Of a DNA stretch of 64,000 nt, positions 1-9,012 are shown piece after piece (position 1 is the first letter of the stretch; each line of letters begins with the position of its first letter). Source of the stretch: Streptomyces sp. Ru71 (lineage in GTDB: Bacteria > Actinomycetota > Actinomycetes > Streptomycetales > Streptomycetaceae); assembly GCF_002920535.1 (NCBI RefSeq), contig NZ_PQSS01000039.1:1-64000 (forward strand). Direction: 5' to 3'. The position numbers and the translations under genes are program-made. Below the pieces are notes generated by a model that was given only the letters and a program-made list of their open reading frames with translations, did no database searches and had not been told where the DNA came from.

Positions 1-453
1 GGCGGCCACCGCCTCCTGCCGGGCCGGCCCGGACAGCACCACGGTCTCCATATGGGCCACCCCGTCCCGGGCGAAACACGCGAGGGTGCGGTCCTTCTCG
101 GTCGCCGAACGCCAGGCCTGCGGGGAACCCGCGAACGGCGCCACCCCGCTACGGGCCAACAGCCTCTGGAAACCGGCCAGTTCACCCCTGCGCTCGGGCG
201 GGATCTCGTACAGCACGACCACGTCGGGCACCACGTCCACGTCCTCGTCCGGCACCCGCAGCCGTAACCGCCCGCCCTCCAGAGCGGCACGCCCGGCGCC
301 GCCGGCCGCGAAGCACCGGGAGTCCAGGCGCCGCGGGGGAGCGCCGGTGAGCAGCTCGACGGCCCGGGCGAGGTACTCCCGGCAGCCCTCAGGAGACGTG
401 GGGTCGGCGATCAGGGCGACACAGGGTCGGGACACAGCGGCCTCCAGCGGCAT
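1..453 (-). CDS. ATP-grasp ligase-like protein, N-terminal part (cut by left window edge)
   Basis: Reading the minus strand from ATG at 453-451 gives an open frame that leaves the window at base 1, so only about 151 N-terminal residues are present. They begin MPLEAAVSRPCVALIADP and later contain PFAGSPQAWRSATEKDRTL, which resembles the pre-ATP-grasp and lid region of RimK / glutathione-synthetase-like ATP-grasp ligases (a residue pattern in which a Lys-Asp follows 'SPQAWR.ATEK'). The catalytic core lies outside the window, so substrate and reaction cannot be named. Codon 63 (265-267) is TTA, the rare leucine codon read by the bldA tRNA in Streptomyces. A GTG at 525 is an alternative, longer start. 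Confidence 0.55.
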   Translation of the reverse strand, partial: MPLEAAVSRPCVALIADPTSPEGCREYLARAVELLTGAPPRRLDSRCFAAGGAGRAALEGGRLRLRVPDEDVDVVPDVVVLYEIPPERRGELAGFQRLLARSGVAPFAGSPQAWRSATEKDRTLACFARDGVAHMETVVLSGPARQEAVAA

Positions 454-946
454 ACGACGCGCCCAGGGGGCCGTGCCCGCACGGCGGCGCGGCCCGGGGC
501 GGGCTACGGATGGTGTGCCGTTCACATGGGCGATCGCCGGCGCCCCTCGCGCCACGCCTGCCCCCGTCCGGCGGGCGGATGCGGGCGGCGGCCCGGGCGG
601 GAGCCGGTGACCAGGGGCGTCACACTGTAGGCGCACCGCCGGGGCCCCTACCAGGGCGCACACGCGGCGGCCCCGCTCGCGGCCCTGCACCGGCCGCGCC
701 GCCGCCTTGCCCGGCAGCCTCCTTGACACCCGGCCCGTCGCTACCCCCGCCCAGACCACGCGCCCCGACCCGGGCGCCGAGGCCCTCGGGGAGGGGCCGG
801 ATGCCGCCGTCGGGGTGGGGTCGTAACCCGTGTGAGCGCCCTGAATGGTGCCCGGGCCGGTCTTGGCTGACGGTGGATCACGCCAGGGCCGGGTCTCCGA
901 AGCTGACAAGTCGTCTGCTGCCCGGCCACGACGGAAGGACTGTCGA
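454..946. other. Divergent intergenic region, no gene recognised
   Basis: This stretch of about 490 bases separates the divergent ATP-grasp and surface-protein genes. The open frames across it are low-complexity Arg/Pro/Ala shadows with no family resemblance. A TTGACA hexamer lies at 723-728 but no well-spaced -10 is evident. Promoters for both flanking genes are expected here. Nothing else is visible. Confidence 0.5.
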
Positions 947-1462
947 ATGCGTTCTGCCCGCATCCTGCTCGCCACCGCGACGGCCACCGCGGCCCTCGCC
1001 ATCGCCGCCCCCGCCTACGCCGAGGGCTCCGGCGGCTGGGACCACGAGGACTCCTCGTACAGCAAGGAGCACGACAATTCCTACGGCAAGGAGCACGACA
1101 AGGACAGCAGCCACGGCAAGCCGCACGGCGGGATGCACACGGGTGGCGGAGCGCTGACCCTGCTCTCCGACGACGACTGGGGCGGCAGCCCCCGCGACCC
1201 CAAGCAGGACCCGGAGACGTACAAGAAGGACAACGGCGGCTCCGACTGGGGCGGCAAGACCTCCGGCAACGACAGCTGGGGCGGCGGCTCGGACAGCGGC
1301 TCCTGGAGCGGTGACCACGACAAGCCCAAGGGCGGCATGCACACCGGCGGCGGCGCGCTCGCCACGCCGGGCGTCACCGCCGGCGGCCTGGCCGCCGTCG
1401 CGGTCGCGGGCGCCGGCCTGTTCGCGCTGCGCCGCAAGAAGGTCTCGGGAAGCGTGGCCTGA
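947..1462 (+). CDS. Secreted, C-terminally anchored surface protein; candidate class F sortase substrate
   Basis: The product has 171 residues. It has a signal peptide (about 1-25, AYA|EG cleavage), a His/Asp/Ser/Gly-rich hydrophilic middle, a hydrophobic segment at about 141-161 and an RRKK tail, which is the architecture of a wall-sorted protein. No LPXTG or LAXTG is present. Instead, a 13-residue block occurs twice: KPHGGMHTGGGAL at 58-70 and KPKGGMHTGGGAL at 126-138, the second directly before LATPG and the membrane segment. The ATG at 947 is preceded by GGAAGGA at 933-939. The class F sortase gene follows 124 bases downstream on the same strand, so this protein is its likely partner by inference. 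The biological role is unknown. Confidence 0.75.
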   Translation: MRSARILLATATATAALAIAAPAYAEGSGGWDHEDSSYSKEHDNSYGKEHDKDSSHGKPHGGMHTGGGALTLLSDDDWGGSPRDPKQDPETYKKDNGGSDWGGKTSGNDSWGGGSDSGSWSGDHDKPKGGMHTGGGALATPGVTAGGLAAVAVAGAGLFALRRKKVSGSVA

Positions 1463-1586
1463 CCATGCCCGACGACATAGCCGACATAGCTCCACGGGCC
1501 GCCGCACGCGCATCCAGCCGGCGGCGGCCCCGCCGCTCCACCGTCCGGTCCTCGCCGCTGCCGTGCCCGAATGAGGTGGTGTTCCG

Positions 1587-2261
1587 ATGGCAGCATCCTC
1601 CCCGTCCTCCCCCGACACAGCCCCGCGGCCGCCCAGACGCGGACCGCGCACCCTCGCCACACTCTTCTGGGCCGCCGTGGCCCTCGTCGCCGTCGTCGGT
1701 CTCGCCGGCCGCCACGACACCTCCCCTCCCGGCGCCGGGCCCCGGCCGCATGCCGCGCCGGCCGTCGCCGCCACGTCGTCGTCCGCGCCGGGCGAGGCCG
1801 GACCGCACCTGCCCCGCTCCCGCCCGACCCGGCTGCTGATCCCCGCGATCGGGGTCGACGCCCCCTTCACCGACCTCGCCATCGACTCCACCGGCCGGCT
1901 CAAGCCGCCCCCGCCCGACAACACCAACCTCGTCGGGTGGTACGCCAAGGGCCCCTCGCCCGGTGAGGCGGGCACCTCGGTCATCGCCGGGCACGTCGAC
2001 ACCAAGACCGCCGCGGCCGTCTTCGCCCACCTGGACGAACTCCGCAAGGGCGACGTGGTCTACGTCGACCGCGCCGACGGGCGCCGGGCGGCCTTCGTCG
2101 TGGACAGCACGCAGACCTTCGACAAGGACGACTTCCCGAGCGACCGCGTCTATGCCGACACCCCGCAGGCCCAGGTCCGCCTGATCACCTGCGCCGGCAG
2201 CTACGACCGCTCGGCCCGCGACTACACCCAGAATCTGGTCGTCTTCGGCCACCTGGCCTGA
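1587..2261 (+). CDS. Class F sortase
   Basis: The product is a membrane-anchored cysteine transpeptidase of 224 residues. It has one N-terminal membrane segment (about 23-41), a Pro/Ala-rich linker to about 78, then the sortase beta-barrel beginning PTRLLIPAIGVDAP. The catalytic residues can be seen: His136 in AGHVDT, Cys202 in LITCAG, and Arg211 in SARDY, which fits the class F arrangement. Class F sortases are common in actinobacteria and their substrates are poorly defined. The start ATG follows GAGGTGG at a normal spacing. The gene sits just after a secreted protein with a C-terminal membrane anchor, which suggests an enzyme-substrate pair. Confidence 0.9.
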   Translation: MAASSPSSPDTAPRPPRRGPRTLATLFWAAVALVAVVGLAGRHDTSPPGAGPRPHAAPAVAATSSSAPGEAGPHLPRSRPTRLLIPAIGVDAPFTDLAIDSTGRLKPPPPDNTNLVGWYAKGPSPGEAGTSVIAGHVDTKTAAAVFAHLDELRKGDVVYVDRADGRRAAFVVDSTQTFDKDDFPSDRVYADTPQAQVRLITCAGSYDRSARDYTQNLVVFGHLA

Positions 2262-2292
2262 CCCGGCATGGCCGGAAGGCACCCAGTAACCT

Positions 2293-2940
2293 GTGGCCAT
2301 GACTGATGCGCCGACCCTCTCCGCCCGCGAGGCCTTCGATCTGCTCCTCGACGGCAACCAGCGGTTCGTCTCCGGTGCCCCCCAGCACCCCAACCAGGAC
2401 GCCGCTCGCCGCGCCGAGATCGCACCCTCGCAGAAGCCGTTCGCCGTCCTCTTCGGCTGCTCGGACTCCCGGCTGGCCGCCGAGATCATCTTCGACCGGG
2501 GTCTGGGTGACCTGTTCGTGGTGCGCACCGCGGGCCATGTGGCGGGTCCCGAGGTGCTCGGCTCCATAGAATTCGGGGTGAGCGTGCTCGACGCCCCGCT
2601 GGTCGTCGTCCTCGGCCACGACTCGTGTGGCGCCGTCGGCGCCGCCCGCTCCGCGCTGGAGACCGGGCAGACCCCGCCCGGCTTCGTCCAGGACGTCGTC
2701 GAGCGGGTCACCCCCAGCGTGCTCGCCGCCCGCGCGGCCGGCGACGACACCGTCGAGGGCGCTCTGGACGAGCACATCCGGCGCACCGTGGACATGCTCC
2801 TGGAGCGCTCCCGCGACCTCGCCGAGCGCGTCGAGTCCGGCCGGGCCGCCGTGGTCGGCATGTGCTACCGCCTGACCGACGGCAGCGCCCGCCTCGTCGC
2901 CGCTCGTGGCATCGACGTGGCCGTGCCCGCCCGCTCCTGA
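2293..2940 (+). CDS. Beta-class carbonic anhydrase
   Basis: Zinc enzyme that interconverts CO2 and bicarbonate in the cytoplasm. The 215-residue product shows the beta-class zinc and active-site set: Cys56-x-Asp58-x-Arg60 in GCSDSRL, then His109 and Cys112 in GHDSCGAV. Length is normal for the family. Two starts are possible, GTG 2293 and ATG 2299. The upstream GGAAGG (2274-2279) is closer to the GTG, so that was used, but the choice is uncertain. A strong hairpin terminator follows, so the gene is probably the end of its transcript. Confidence 0.9.
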   Translation: MAMTDAPTLSAREAFDLLLDGNQRFVSGAPQHPNQDAARRAEIAPSQKPFAVLFGCSDSRLAAEIIFDRGLGDLFVVRTAGHVAGPEVLGSIEFGVSVLDAPLVVVLGHDSCGAVGAARSALETGQTPPGFVQDVVERVTPSVLAARAAGDDTVEGALDEHIRRTVDMLLERSRDLAERVESGRAAVVGMCYRLTDGSARLVAARGIDVAVPARS

Positions 2941-2957
2941 CCGCACACCGTAGGCAC

Positions 2958-2997
2958 ACCGACGGGCCGGCCGCATTGGCCGGCCCGTCGGTCTTTT
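2958..2997 (+). terminator. Rho-independent terminator after carbonic anhydrase
   Basis: A perfect 15-bp stem (ACCGACGGGCCGGCC at 2958-2972 pairing with 2978-2992) has a 5-base loop and is followed by CTTTT. It lies 17 bases after the carbonic anhydrase stop and before htpG. Confidence 0.9.
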
Positions 2998-3184
2998 GTG
3001 TTGCCTGCCTGGCGAGCTCCTCGCGGCCCAGCGCTCGTTGATCGCACGGACCACGGCGCACCCCGGAACGGGGCCGGGTGACCCACGCGCGGCCGGAAGT
3101 CACCCGTTCCGGCCTGACCAGGTGTTTTAAAGTGATTGCCACCAGTTACGGCCACCGAAGTCCTCTGTGAGGTAATCGCGAACC

Positions 3185-5080
3185 ATGGCGACCGAAACGT
3201 TTGAGTTCCAAGTCGAGGCCCGCCAGCTCCTGCAGCTGATGATCCACTCGGTCTACTCGAACAAGGACGTCTTCCTGCGGGAGCTCGTCTCCAACGCCTC
3301 CGACGCGCTGGACAAGCTGCGCCTCGCCAAGCTGCGGGACGACACGCTCGACGCGGACGTGTCCGACCCGCACATCGAGATCGAGGTGGACAGGGACGCC
3401 CGCACCCTCACCGTGCGGGACAACGGCATCGGCATGTCCTACGACGAGGTCGGGCGGCTCATCGGCACGATCGCCAACTCGGGCACCGCCCAGTTCCTGA
3501 AGGAGCTGAAGGAGGCCGAGGACGAGGCCGGCGCGGAGGGCCTGATCGGCCAGTTCGGCGTCGGCTTCTACTCCGGCTTCATGGTGGCCGACGAGATGAC
3601 CCTGCTCACCCGGCGCGCAGGCGAGAGCCACGGCACCCGCTGGTCGTCCCGCGGCGAGGGCACGTACACCCTGGAACGCGTCGACGACGCCCCGCAGGGC
3701 ACCGCCGTCACGCTCCACCTCAAGCCCGCCGACCCCGACAACCAGCTGCACGACTACACGTCCGAGTGGAAGATCCGCGAGATCGTCAAGCGCTACTCGG
3801 ACTTCATCACCTGGCCCATCAAGCTGGTGCAGCCCAAGGGCGACGACGCGCCCGAGCCCGAGACCCTGAACTCGATGAAGGCCCTGTGGGCGCGCTCGCG
3901 CGACGAGGTCTCCGACGACGAGTACCACGAGCTGTACAAGCACATCAGCCACGACTGGCGGGACCCGCTGGAGACCATCCGCCTCCAGGCCGAGGGCACC
4001 TTCGAGTACCAGGCCCTGCTGTTCGTCCCCTCCCACGCCCCGCACGACCTGTTCACCCAGAACCACCGGCGCGGCCTGCAGCTGTACGTCAAGCGCGTGT
4101 TCATCATGGACGACTGCGAGGAGCTGCTGCCGTCCTACCTGCGGTTCGTCAAGGGCGTCGTCGACGCGCAGGACCTCTCCCTGAACGTCTCCCGCGAGAT
4201 CCTCCAGCAGGATCGGCACATCCGCGCGATGCGCAGCCGGCTGACGAAGAAGGTCCTCTCCACCGTCAAGGAGATGCGCACCAAGGACGCCGAGCGCTAC
4301 GCCACGTTCTGGCGGGAGTTCGGCGCCGTGGTGAAGGAGGGCCTGGTCACCGACGCCGAGAACCGCGACGCGATCCTCGCCGTCGCCTCGTTCGCCTCCA
4401 CCCACGGCGAGGAGGAGCAGACCACCCTCGCGGCGTACGTGGAGCGGATGAAGGACGGCCAGGAGGACATCTACTACCTCACCGGCGAATCCCGGCAGGC
4501 CGTCGAGAACTCCCCGCACATGGAGGCCTTCCGCGCCAAGGGCATCGAGGTGCTGCTGCTCACCGACCCGGTCGACGAGGTGTGGGTCGACGCCGTGGGT
4601 GAGTTCCAGGGCAAGCGGCTGCGCTCGGTCGCCAAGGGCGAGATCGACCTCGACGGCGAGGACGAGCAGTCAACCGACGCCGAGAAGGAGAAGCAGGCCG
4701 AGACCTACGCCGGTCTGCTCGGCTGGATGAAGGAGCAGCTGGCGGAGGACGTCAAGGAGGTCCGTCTGTCCTCCCGGCTCACCGTCTCCCCGGCCTGTGT
4801 GGTCTCCGACGCGGGCGATCTGACCCCGGCGCTGGAGAACATGTACCGCGCGATGGGCCAGGAGGTGCCGCGCGCCAAGCGCATCCTGGAGCTCAACCCC
4901 GGTCATGCGCTGGTCCAGGGGCTGAACCGGGCCTACCAGGAGGCGGGTGAGGACCGCTCGGCCCTCACCGAGACCGCCGAGCTGCTGCACACGCTCGCCG
5001 TCCTGGCCGAGGGCGGCCAGCCGAAGGACCCGGCCCGGTTCGTGAAGCTGGTGGCGGAGCGACTGGAGCGGGCGCTGTAG
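3185..5080 (+). CDS. htpG: Molecular chaperone HtpG (Hsp90)
   Basis: ATP-dependent Hsp90 chaperone, cytoplasmic dimer, 631 residues, as expected for bacterial HtpG. The N-terminal GHKL ATPase carries the family motifs: [33 protein letters not shown] and [13 protein letters not shown]. The middle domain includes [19 protein letters not shown], and the C-terminal dimerisation region ends [14 protein letters not shown]. The ATG follows GAGGTAA at suitable spacing. The gene appears monocistronic, bounded upstream by the carbonic anhydrase terminator. No recognisable HspR or CIRCE operator was found in the 187 bases upstream. Confidence 0.97.
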
Positions 5081-5182
5081 CCGGCGGGCGTCGCCTTTTC
5101 ACCGCTTCCGCCCGCTCTGTTCCCCTTCCGCCCGTCCGGTGTAATCATGTAATCCACACCGGGCGAGCGGAAGGGGCGCCCC

Positions 5183-6166
5183 GTGGCCGAGACTCTCTCC
5201 GAGCCCGACCGCTCTGGCAAGGAGCAGGCCGCGCTCGACGCGTACTCGCGGATCGTCACCTCGGTGGCCGCCGAGCTGACCCCGAAGGTGGCGGCGCTGA
5301 CCGTGGCACACCGGTGGACCCGGGGCCGGTTCGTGCGCGGCACCGGCTCCGCCGTGGTCTTCACCGACGACGGGTTCCTGCTCACCAACGCGCACGTCGT
5401 GGGCCGCTCCGACGCCGGCACCGCGTCCTTCGCCGACGGCACCACCGTGCCCTTCCACGTCATCGGCGCCGATCCGCTGTCCGACCTCGCCGTCGTCCGG
5501 GCCGACGGGCCGACCCCACCGCCCGCCCGGCTCGGCGAGGCCGACACCCTGCGGGTCGGGCAGCTCGTGGTGGCCGTCGGTAACCCGCTCGGCCTGGCCG
5601 GCAGCGTCACCGCCGGCGTGGTCAGCGGCCTCGGCCGGTCCCTGCCGACCAGCGCGGGCGCCGCGACCCGGGTCGTCGACGACGTCGTCCAGACCGACGC
5701 CACCCTCCACCCCGGCAGTTCCGGCGGGGCGCTGGCCACCGCCGACGGGGCGGTCGTCGGCATCAACACCGCCATCGCCGACGTGGGCCTCGGCCTCGCC
5801 ATCCCCGTCAACGACACCAGCCGGCAGATCATCACCACCCTGCTGTCGGCCGGCCGGGTGCGCCGCGCCTACCTCGGCATCGCCGGCACGCCCGCGCCAC
5901 TGCCCCCGCCGCTGCGGGAGCGCACCGGCCGGCCCACCGGGCTGCGCATCGCCGAGGTCGTCCCCGCCTCCCCGGCCGCCCGCGCCGGCCTGCGCACCGG
6001 CGACCTGCTGCTCACCGCCGACGGGGAACCGGTCGGCAGCGCCCAGGCCCTCCAACGCCGCATGCTGGAGGACGCCATCGGCCGCCCCCTGGCCCTGACG
6101 GCCCTGCGCGGCGACGCCCTGGTCGACGTGATAGCCACCCCGGTGGAACTGGTAGCGGAGGACTGA
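5183..6166 (+). CDS. HtrA/DegP-like S1C serine protease without signal peptide, one PDZ domain
   Basis: Trypsin-fold protease of 327 residues. The catalytic triad is visible: His71 in LTNAHVV, Asp101 in LSDLAVV, Ser180 in HPGSSGGAL. A PDZ domain follows (about 230-320, with YLGIAG and GLRTGDLLLTADGEPV). There is no signal peptide or N-terminal membrane segment, unlike most HtrA proteins, so it probably acts in the cytoplasm or is exported by another route. The start is GTG with AAGGGGCG just upstream. It lies 102 bases after htpG, which suggests a protein quality-control pairing. A tandem-repeat array lies just downstream. Confidence 0.85.
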   Translation: MAETLSEPDRSGKEQAALDAYSRIVTSVAAELTPKVAALTVAHRWTRGRFVRGTGSAVVFTDDGFLLTNAHVVGRSDAGTASFADGTTVPFHVIGADPLSDLAVVRADGPTPPPARLGEADTLRVGQLVVAVGNPLGLAGSVTAGVVSGLGRSLPTSAGAATRVVDDVVQTDATLHPGSSGGALATADGAVVGINTAIADVGLGLAIPVNDTSRQIITTLLSAGRVRRAYLGIAGTPAPLPPPLRERTGRPTGLRIAEVVPASPAARAGLRTGDLLLTADGEPVGSAQALQRRMLEDAIGRPLALTALRGDALVDVIATPVELVAED

Positions 6167-6205
6167 GCGGGGGCGGGCCGGGCAGTACGGGGCGGGCGTC
6201 CGCCG

Positions 6206-6527
6206 CTTGGGCGGCACGATGTGTCGGGTGGCATGCCTTGCCGGGCGGCGGCCGGTGCGGGTTGGCAGGCTGCGCCGGTTGGCAGCTTGTGCCGGTTGCG
6301 GTCCGTGCCGGATGGCATGCCTTGCCGGGTGGCGGCCTGGTGCGGGTGGCAGGCTGTGCCAGTTGGCAGCTTGTGCCGGTTGGCGGCTTGTGCCGGATGG
6401 CATGCCTTGCCGGGCGGCAGCTCGCGCCGGTTGGCAGGCCGAGCCGTTTGGCGCCCCGTGCCGGCCGGCAGCCCCCGCCAGACGGCACGCCCCGCCGACA
6501 GCCAACTCCTGCCAGCCCCCGCCCTCA
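6206..6527. repeat. Tandem array of about 19 units of 17 bp (minisatellite) with an 85-bp higher-order period
   Basis: Degenerate 17-bp units, consensus close to GCCGGTTGGCAGCTTGT, run head to tail between the HtrA-like gene and the convergent CapA gene. Phase can be followed at 6223, 6240, 6257, 6274, 6291, 6307, 6324, 6358, 6375, 6392, 6409, 6426, 6443, 6460, 6477, 6494 and 6511, with a few 16- or 18-bp units. The variant unit containing GGCATGCCTT recurs at 6230, 6314 and 6399, which reveals an extra period of about 85 bp (five units). The unit length is not a multiple of three and no gene family is encoded, so I read it as non-coding. The convergent gap runs 6167-6613. Confidence 0.85.
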
Positions 6528-6613
6528 GACGGCTCACCCTCGACGCCCCGCACGCCATCGGCGCCCACCCCACCGCCCCCACCGTCGCCCTTGCCCCAAG
6601 CGTCCCCAATGCC

Positions 6614-7723
6614 TCAACCCCCCGGAACCTCCCCCACAAGCACCCCCTCAGCCCCCACCCCCACCCGCACCCCCTCACTGATCCGGTCCAATACCTCGCG
6701 CAGCCACTCCCGGTCCGCACCCGGCGCCCGTTCCAGCCGCATGCGGTGGGACCGCCAGGGCAGGATGCGGAGTCCGGCGAGGCGGCCCGTGGGGCGTTCG
6801 AGCGTGGGCAGGAACGCCAGTCGGAGGTCGTCGCGGTAGCGCTCGTAGCCGGTGATGCCCTCGTAGTCGTCGACGAAGTCCCCGCAGCCGTGCAGGATCA
6901 GCCGCCCCCGGTACACCTCGATCGGCCGTGGATGGTGCGAGGAGTGGCCGTGGATCAGGTCCACGCCGCCGTCGACGAGGGCGTGCGCGAAGCGGACCTG
7001 GGCGCCGGGCACGCGGTAGCCCCAGTTGGAACCCCAGTGCACCGACACCACCGCGAGGTCACCGGGGCGCTTGAACCGCCGTACCCGCGCCACGACCGCC
7101 TCGGCCGCCGCGGGCGTCAGGGCGGGGACGTAGGCGACACCGGAGCGGTCCGGGCCCGCCGCCCAGTCGGCCGGGACGCCGCTGCACCGCGTCCCGATCG
7201 CGAACACCAGGGCCCGGCCGCCGCCCGCCGGCACCACCGCCGGTGCCCATGCCGCGTCGGCGTCCAGCCCGGCGCCCGCCGTGCGCAGGCCCGCCCCGGC
7301 CAGTACGGCGAGTGTCTCCGCGAGGCCGCGGCGGCCGAAGTCCAGCACGTGGTTGTTGGCCAGCACGCACACGTCGGGGCGGATCATGAGCAGGGCGGGC
7401 AGGTTGGCCGGGTGCATCCGGTAGTGGACACCCTTGCCGGGCGCGAAGTCGTCGCTGCGGGTGACCGAGGTCTCCAGGTTGACGATCCGCGCGTCCGGGG
7501 CCTCGGCCTCCAGCGCGGCCAGCGCCTCGCCCCACGGCCAGGACGGGGGCACCGGCGCCGGCACCGGCCCGCCGGCCGACTCCGCCAGGCGGACATAGGC
7601 GCGCGCGTCACCGATGTACTCCTCGCGCAGTGCCGGATCGCCGGGGTGCGCCAGGATCTGGTCGACGCCGCGCCCGAGCATCACATCGCCGCACAGGAAC
7701 AGCGTCACGGTGCCGCCGCCCAT
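6614..7723 (-). CDS. CapA family metallophosphatase-like protein
   Basis: Product of 369 residues resembling CapA / PgsA, the family linked to poly-gamma-glutamate capsule synthesis, with a calcineurin-like fold. Visible motifs are FLCGDVMLGRGVD at the N-terminus, NLETSVT, LANNHVLDFG, VSVHWGSNW and LIHGHSSHHP, the usual metal-binding set. No signal peptide is evident, so it may be cytoplasmic. The start was placed at ATG 7723 (MGGGTVTLFLCGD), because the longer frame adds only an unrelated 16-residue leader. No capB or capC gene lies nearby, so a capsule role is not supported by context and a hydrolase function is equally possible. Confidence 0.85.
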   Translation of the reverse strand: MGGGTVTLFLCGDVMLGRGVDQILAHPGDPALREEYIGDARAYVRLAESAGGPVPAPVPPSWPWGEALAALEAEAPDARIVNLETSVTRSDDFAPGKGVHYRMHPANLPALLMIRPDVCVLANNHVLDFGRRGLAETLAVLAGAGLRTAGAGLDADAAWAPAVVPAGGGRALVFAIGTRCSGVPADWAAGPDRSGVAYVPALTPAAAEAVVARVRRFKRPGDLAVVSVHWGSNWGYRVPGAQVRFAHALVDGGVDLIHGHSSHHPRPIEVYRGRLILHGCGDFVDDYEGITGYERYRDDLRLAFLPTLERPTGRLAGLRILPWRSHRMRLERAPGADREWLREVLDRISEGVRVGVGAEGVLVGEVPGG

Positions 7724-7821
7724 GCCTCCACGGTACGGCCGCGCGGCCGTCGCATCGGGGAATCCGCGCACGCGGGGGTTGTCCTGCCCGTCCCGCTGAC
7801 CCTAGGGTCTCTCCGGGGAGC

Positions 7822-7832
7822 AAGCGCTTTCT
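7822..7832. promoter_or_regulatory. LacI-type operator candidate upstream of the oxidoreductase-PmoA-cupin operon
   Basis: CAAGCGCTTTC contains the perfect palindrome AAGCGCTT with the central CG typical of LacI/GalR-family operators. It lies about 65 bases before the first gene of the operon. No LacI gene is adjacent, so the regulator must be elsewhere. Confidence 0.55.
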
Positions 7833-7896
7833 ATCCCACTCCGCGTCCCTGCCCGCCTGCTCCCCGAACCGCCGTCCACCCGCCGAGGAGCGCCGC

Positions 7897-9012
7897 ATGC
7901 CCCAGCCCCCCTCCCGCCGCCGCGTCGCCGTCATCGGCACCGGCGCCATCGTCGCCGGCAGCCATCTGCCCGCGCTCCAGGCCCACGCGGACCGGGTGGA
8001 ACTGGTCGCGGCCGTCGACGTGGACCAGGCCCGGCTGGACGCCTTCCGGGAGCTGGCGGGGGAGCGGGTCGCCGGATACGCCTCGACCGGCGCCATGCTG
8101 GACGCCGTACGCCCCGACCTGGTGCTGATCGGGACGCCGCCGGCGCTGCACCGGGAGCAGACCGTCGCCGCGCTCAAGGCGGGCGCCTGGGTGCTGTGCG
8201 AGAAGCCGCTGTGCCTGTCGCTCGCCGAGTACGACGACATCGCCGCCGCCGAGCAGGCGTCCGGCGCGTACGCCTCCGTGATCTTCCAGCACCGCTACGG
8301 GTCCGGCGCGGTGCACGCCCGCGAGCTGATCGCGAGCGGTGAGCTGGGCGCCCCGCTGGTCGCGCACTGCCAGACGACCTGGCACCGGGACGCCGCCTAC
8401 TACGCGGTGCCGTGGCGCGGGCGCTGGGCCAGTGAGGGCGGCGGGCCGACGATGGGCCACGGCATCCACCAGTACGACCTGCTGCTGCACCTGCTGGGCG
8501 AGTGGGAGGAGGTGCGGGCGATGGCCGCCCGGCTGGTGCACGACACCGAGAGCGAGGACGTCTCCACCGCTCTGGTCCGCTTCCGCGCCGGCGCGCTCGC
8601 CACCGTCGTCAACAGCGTCCTGTCGCCCGACGAGGTGAGCCGCATCCGGATCGACTGCGCGCACGCGACCGTCGAGCTGACCCACCTGTACGGGCACGCC
8701 AACGACGACTGGGTCTACACCCCGGCCCCGCACGCCGACCCCGAGCGCGCCGCCGCCTGGCACATCCCCGCCGCCGATGTGCCCAGCTCCCACACGGCCC
8801 AGCTCGGCGCCCTCCTGGACGCCTGGGACCGTGGAGTACGGCCGCCCGGCAGCGGCCCGGAGGCGCGCGCGACGCTGGAGTTCGCCGCCGCCCTGTACAA
8901 GGCGGCGTTCACCGGCTGCCCGGTGCGGGCCGGCGAGATCGGCCCCGGCGACCCGTACTACTCGGCCATGCACGGCGACCACCCCGACTGGGCCCCGAAG
9001 GAGGCGGTGTGA
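7897..9012 (+). CDS. Gfo/Idh/MocA family NAD(P)-dependent oxidoreductase
   Basis: Product of 371 residues. The N-terminal Rossmann fold begins RRRVAVIGTGAIVAGSHLPAL, and the family's EKP motif is present (CEKPLCLS), followed by the C-terminal beta-sheet substrate domain (about 130-340). Family members oxidise or reduce sugars, inositols and their derivatives. The start ATG follows GAGGAG at 7886. The gene opens a three-gene unit with 4-bp overlaps (GTGA) to the PmoA-like and cupin genes, which is a common arrangement in carbohydrate catabolism. The actual sugar is not readable from the sequence. Confidence 0.88.
   Translation: MPQPPSRRRVAVIGTGAIVAGSHLPALQAHADRVELVAAVDVDQARLDAFRELAGERVAGYASTGAMLDAVRPDLVLIGTPPALHREQTVAALKAGAWVLCEKPLCLSLAEYDDIAAAEQASGAYASVIFQHRYGSGAVHARELIASGELGAPLVAHCQTTWHRDAAYYAVPWRGRWASEGGGPTMGHGIHQYDLLLHLLGEWEEVRAMAARLVHDTESEDVSTALVRFRAGALATVVNSVLSPDEVSRIRIDCAHATVELTHLYGHANDDWVYTPAPHADPERAAAWHIPAADVPSSHTAQLGALLDAWDRGVRPPGSGPEARATLEFAAALYKAAFTGCPVRAGEIGPGDPYYSAMHGDHPDWAPKEAV

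Noticed and set aside
947..1462. LPXTG-type sorting signal
   Set aside because: No LPXTG, LAXTG or NPQTN is present. LATPG is a permuted look-alike, so only a non-canonical signal was proposed.
6206..6527. CRISPR array
   Set aside because: Units are contiguous 17-bp degenerate repeats without unique spacers, and no cas gene is in the window.
6221..8128. A 635-residue plus-strand frame across the repeat array
   Set aside because: It reads through the 17-bp array and antisense to the CapA gene, with no recognisable domain.
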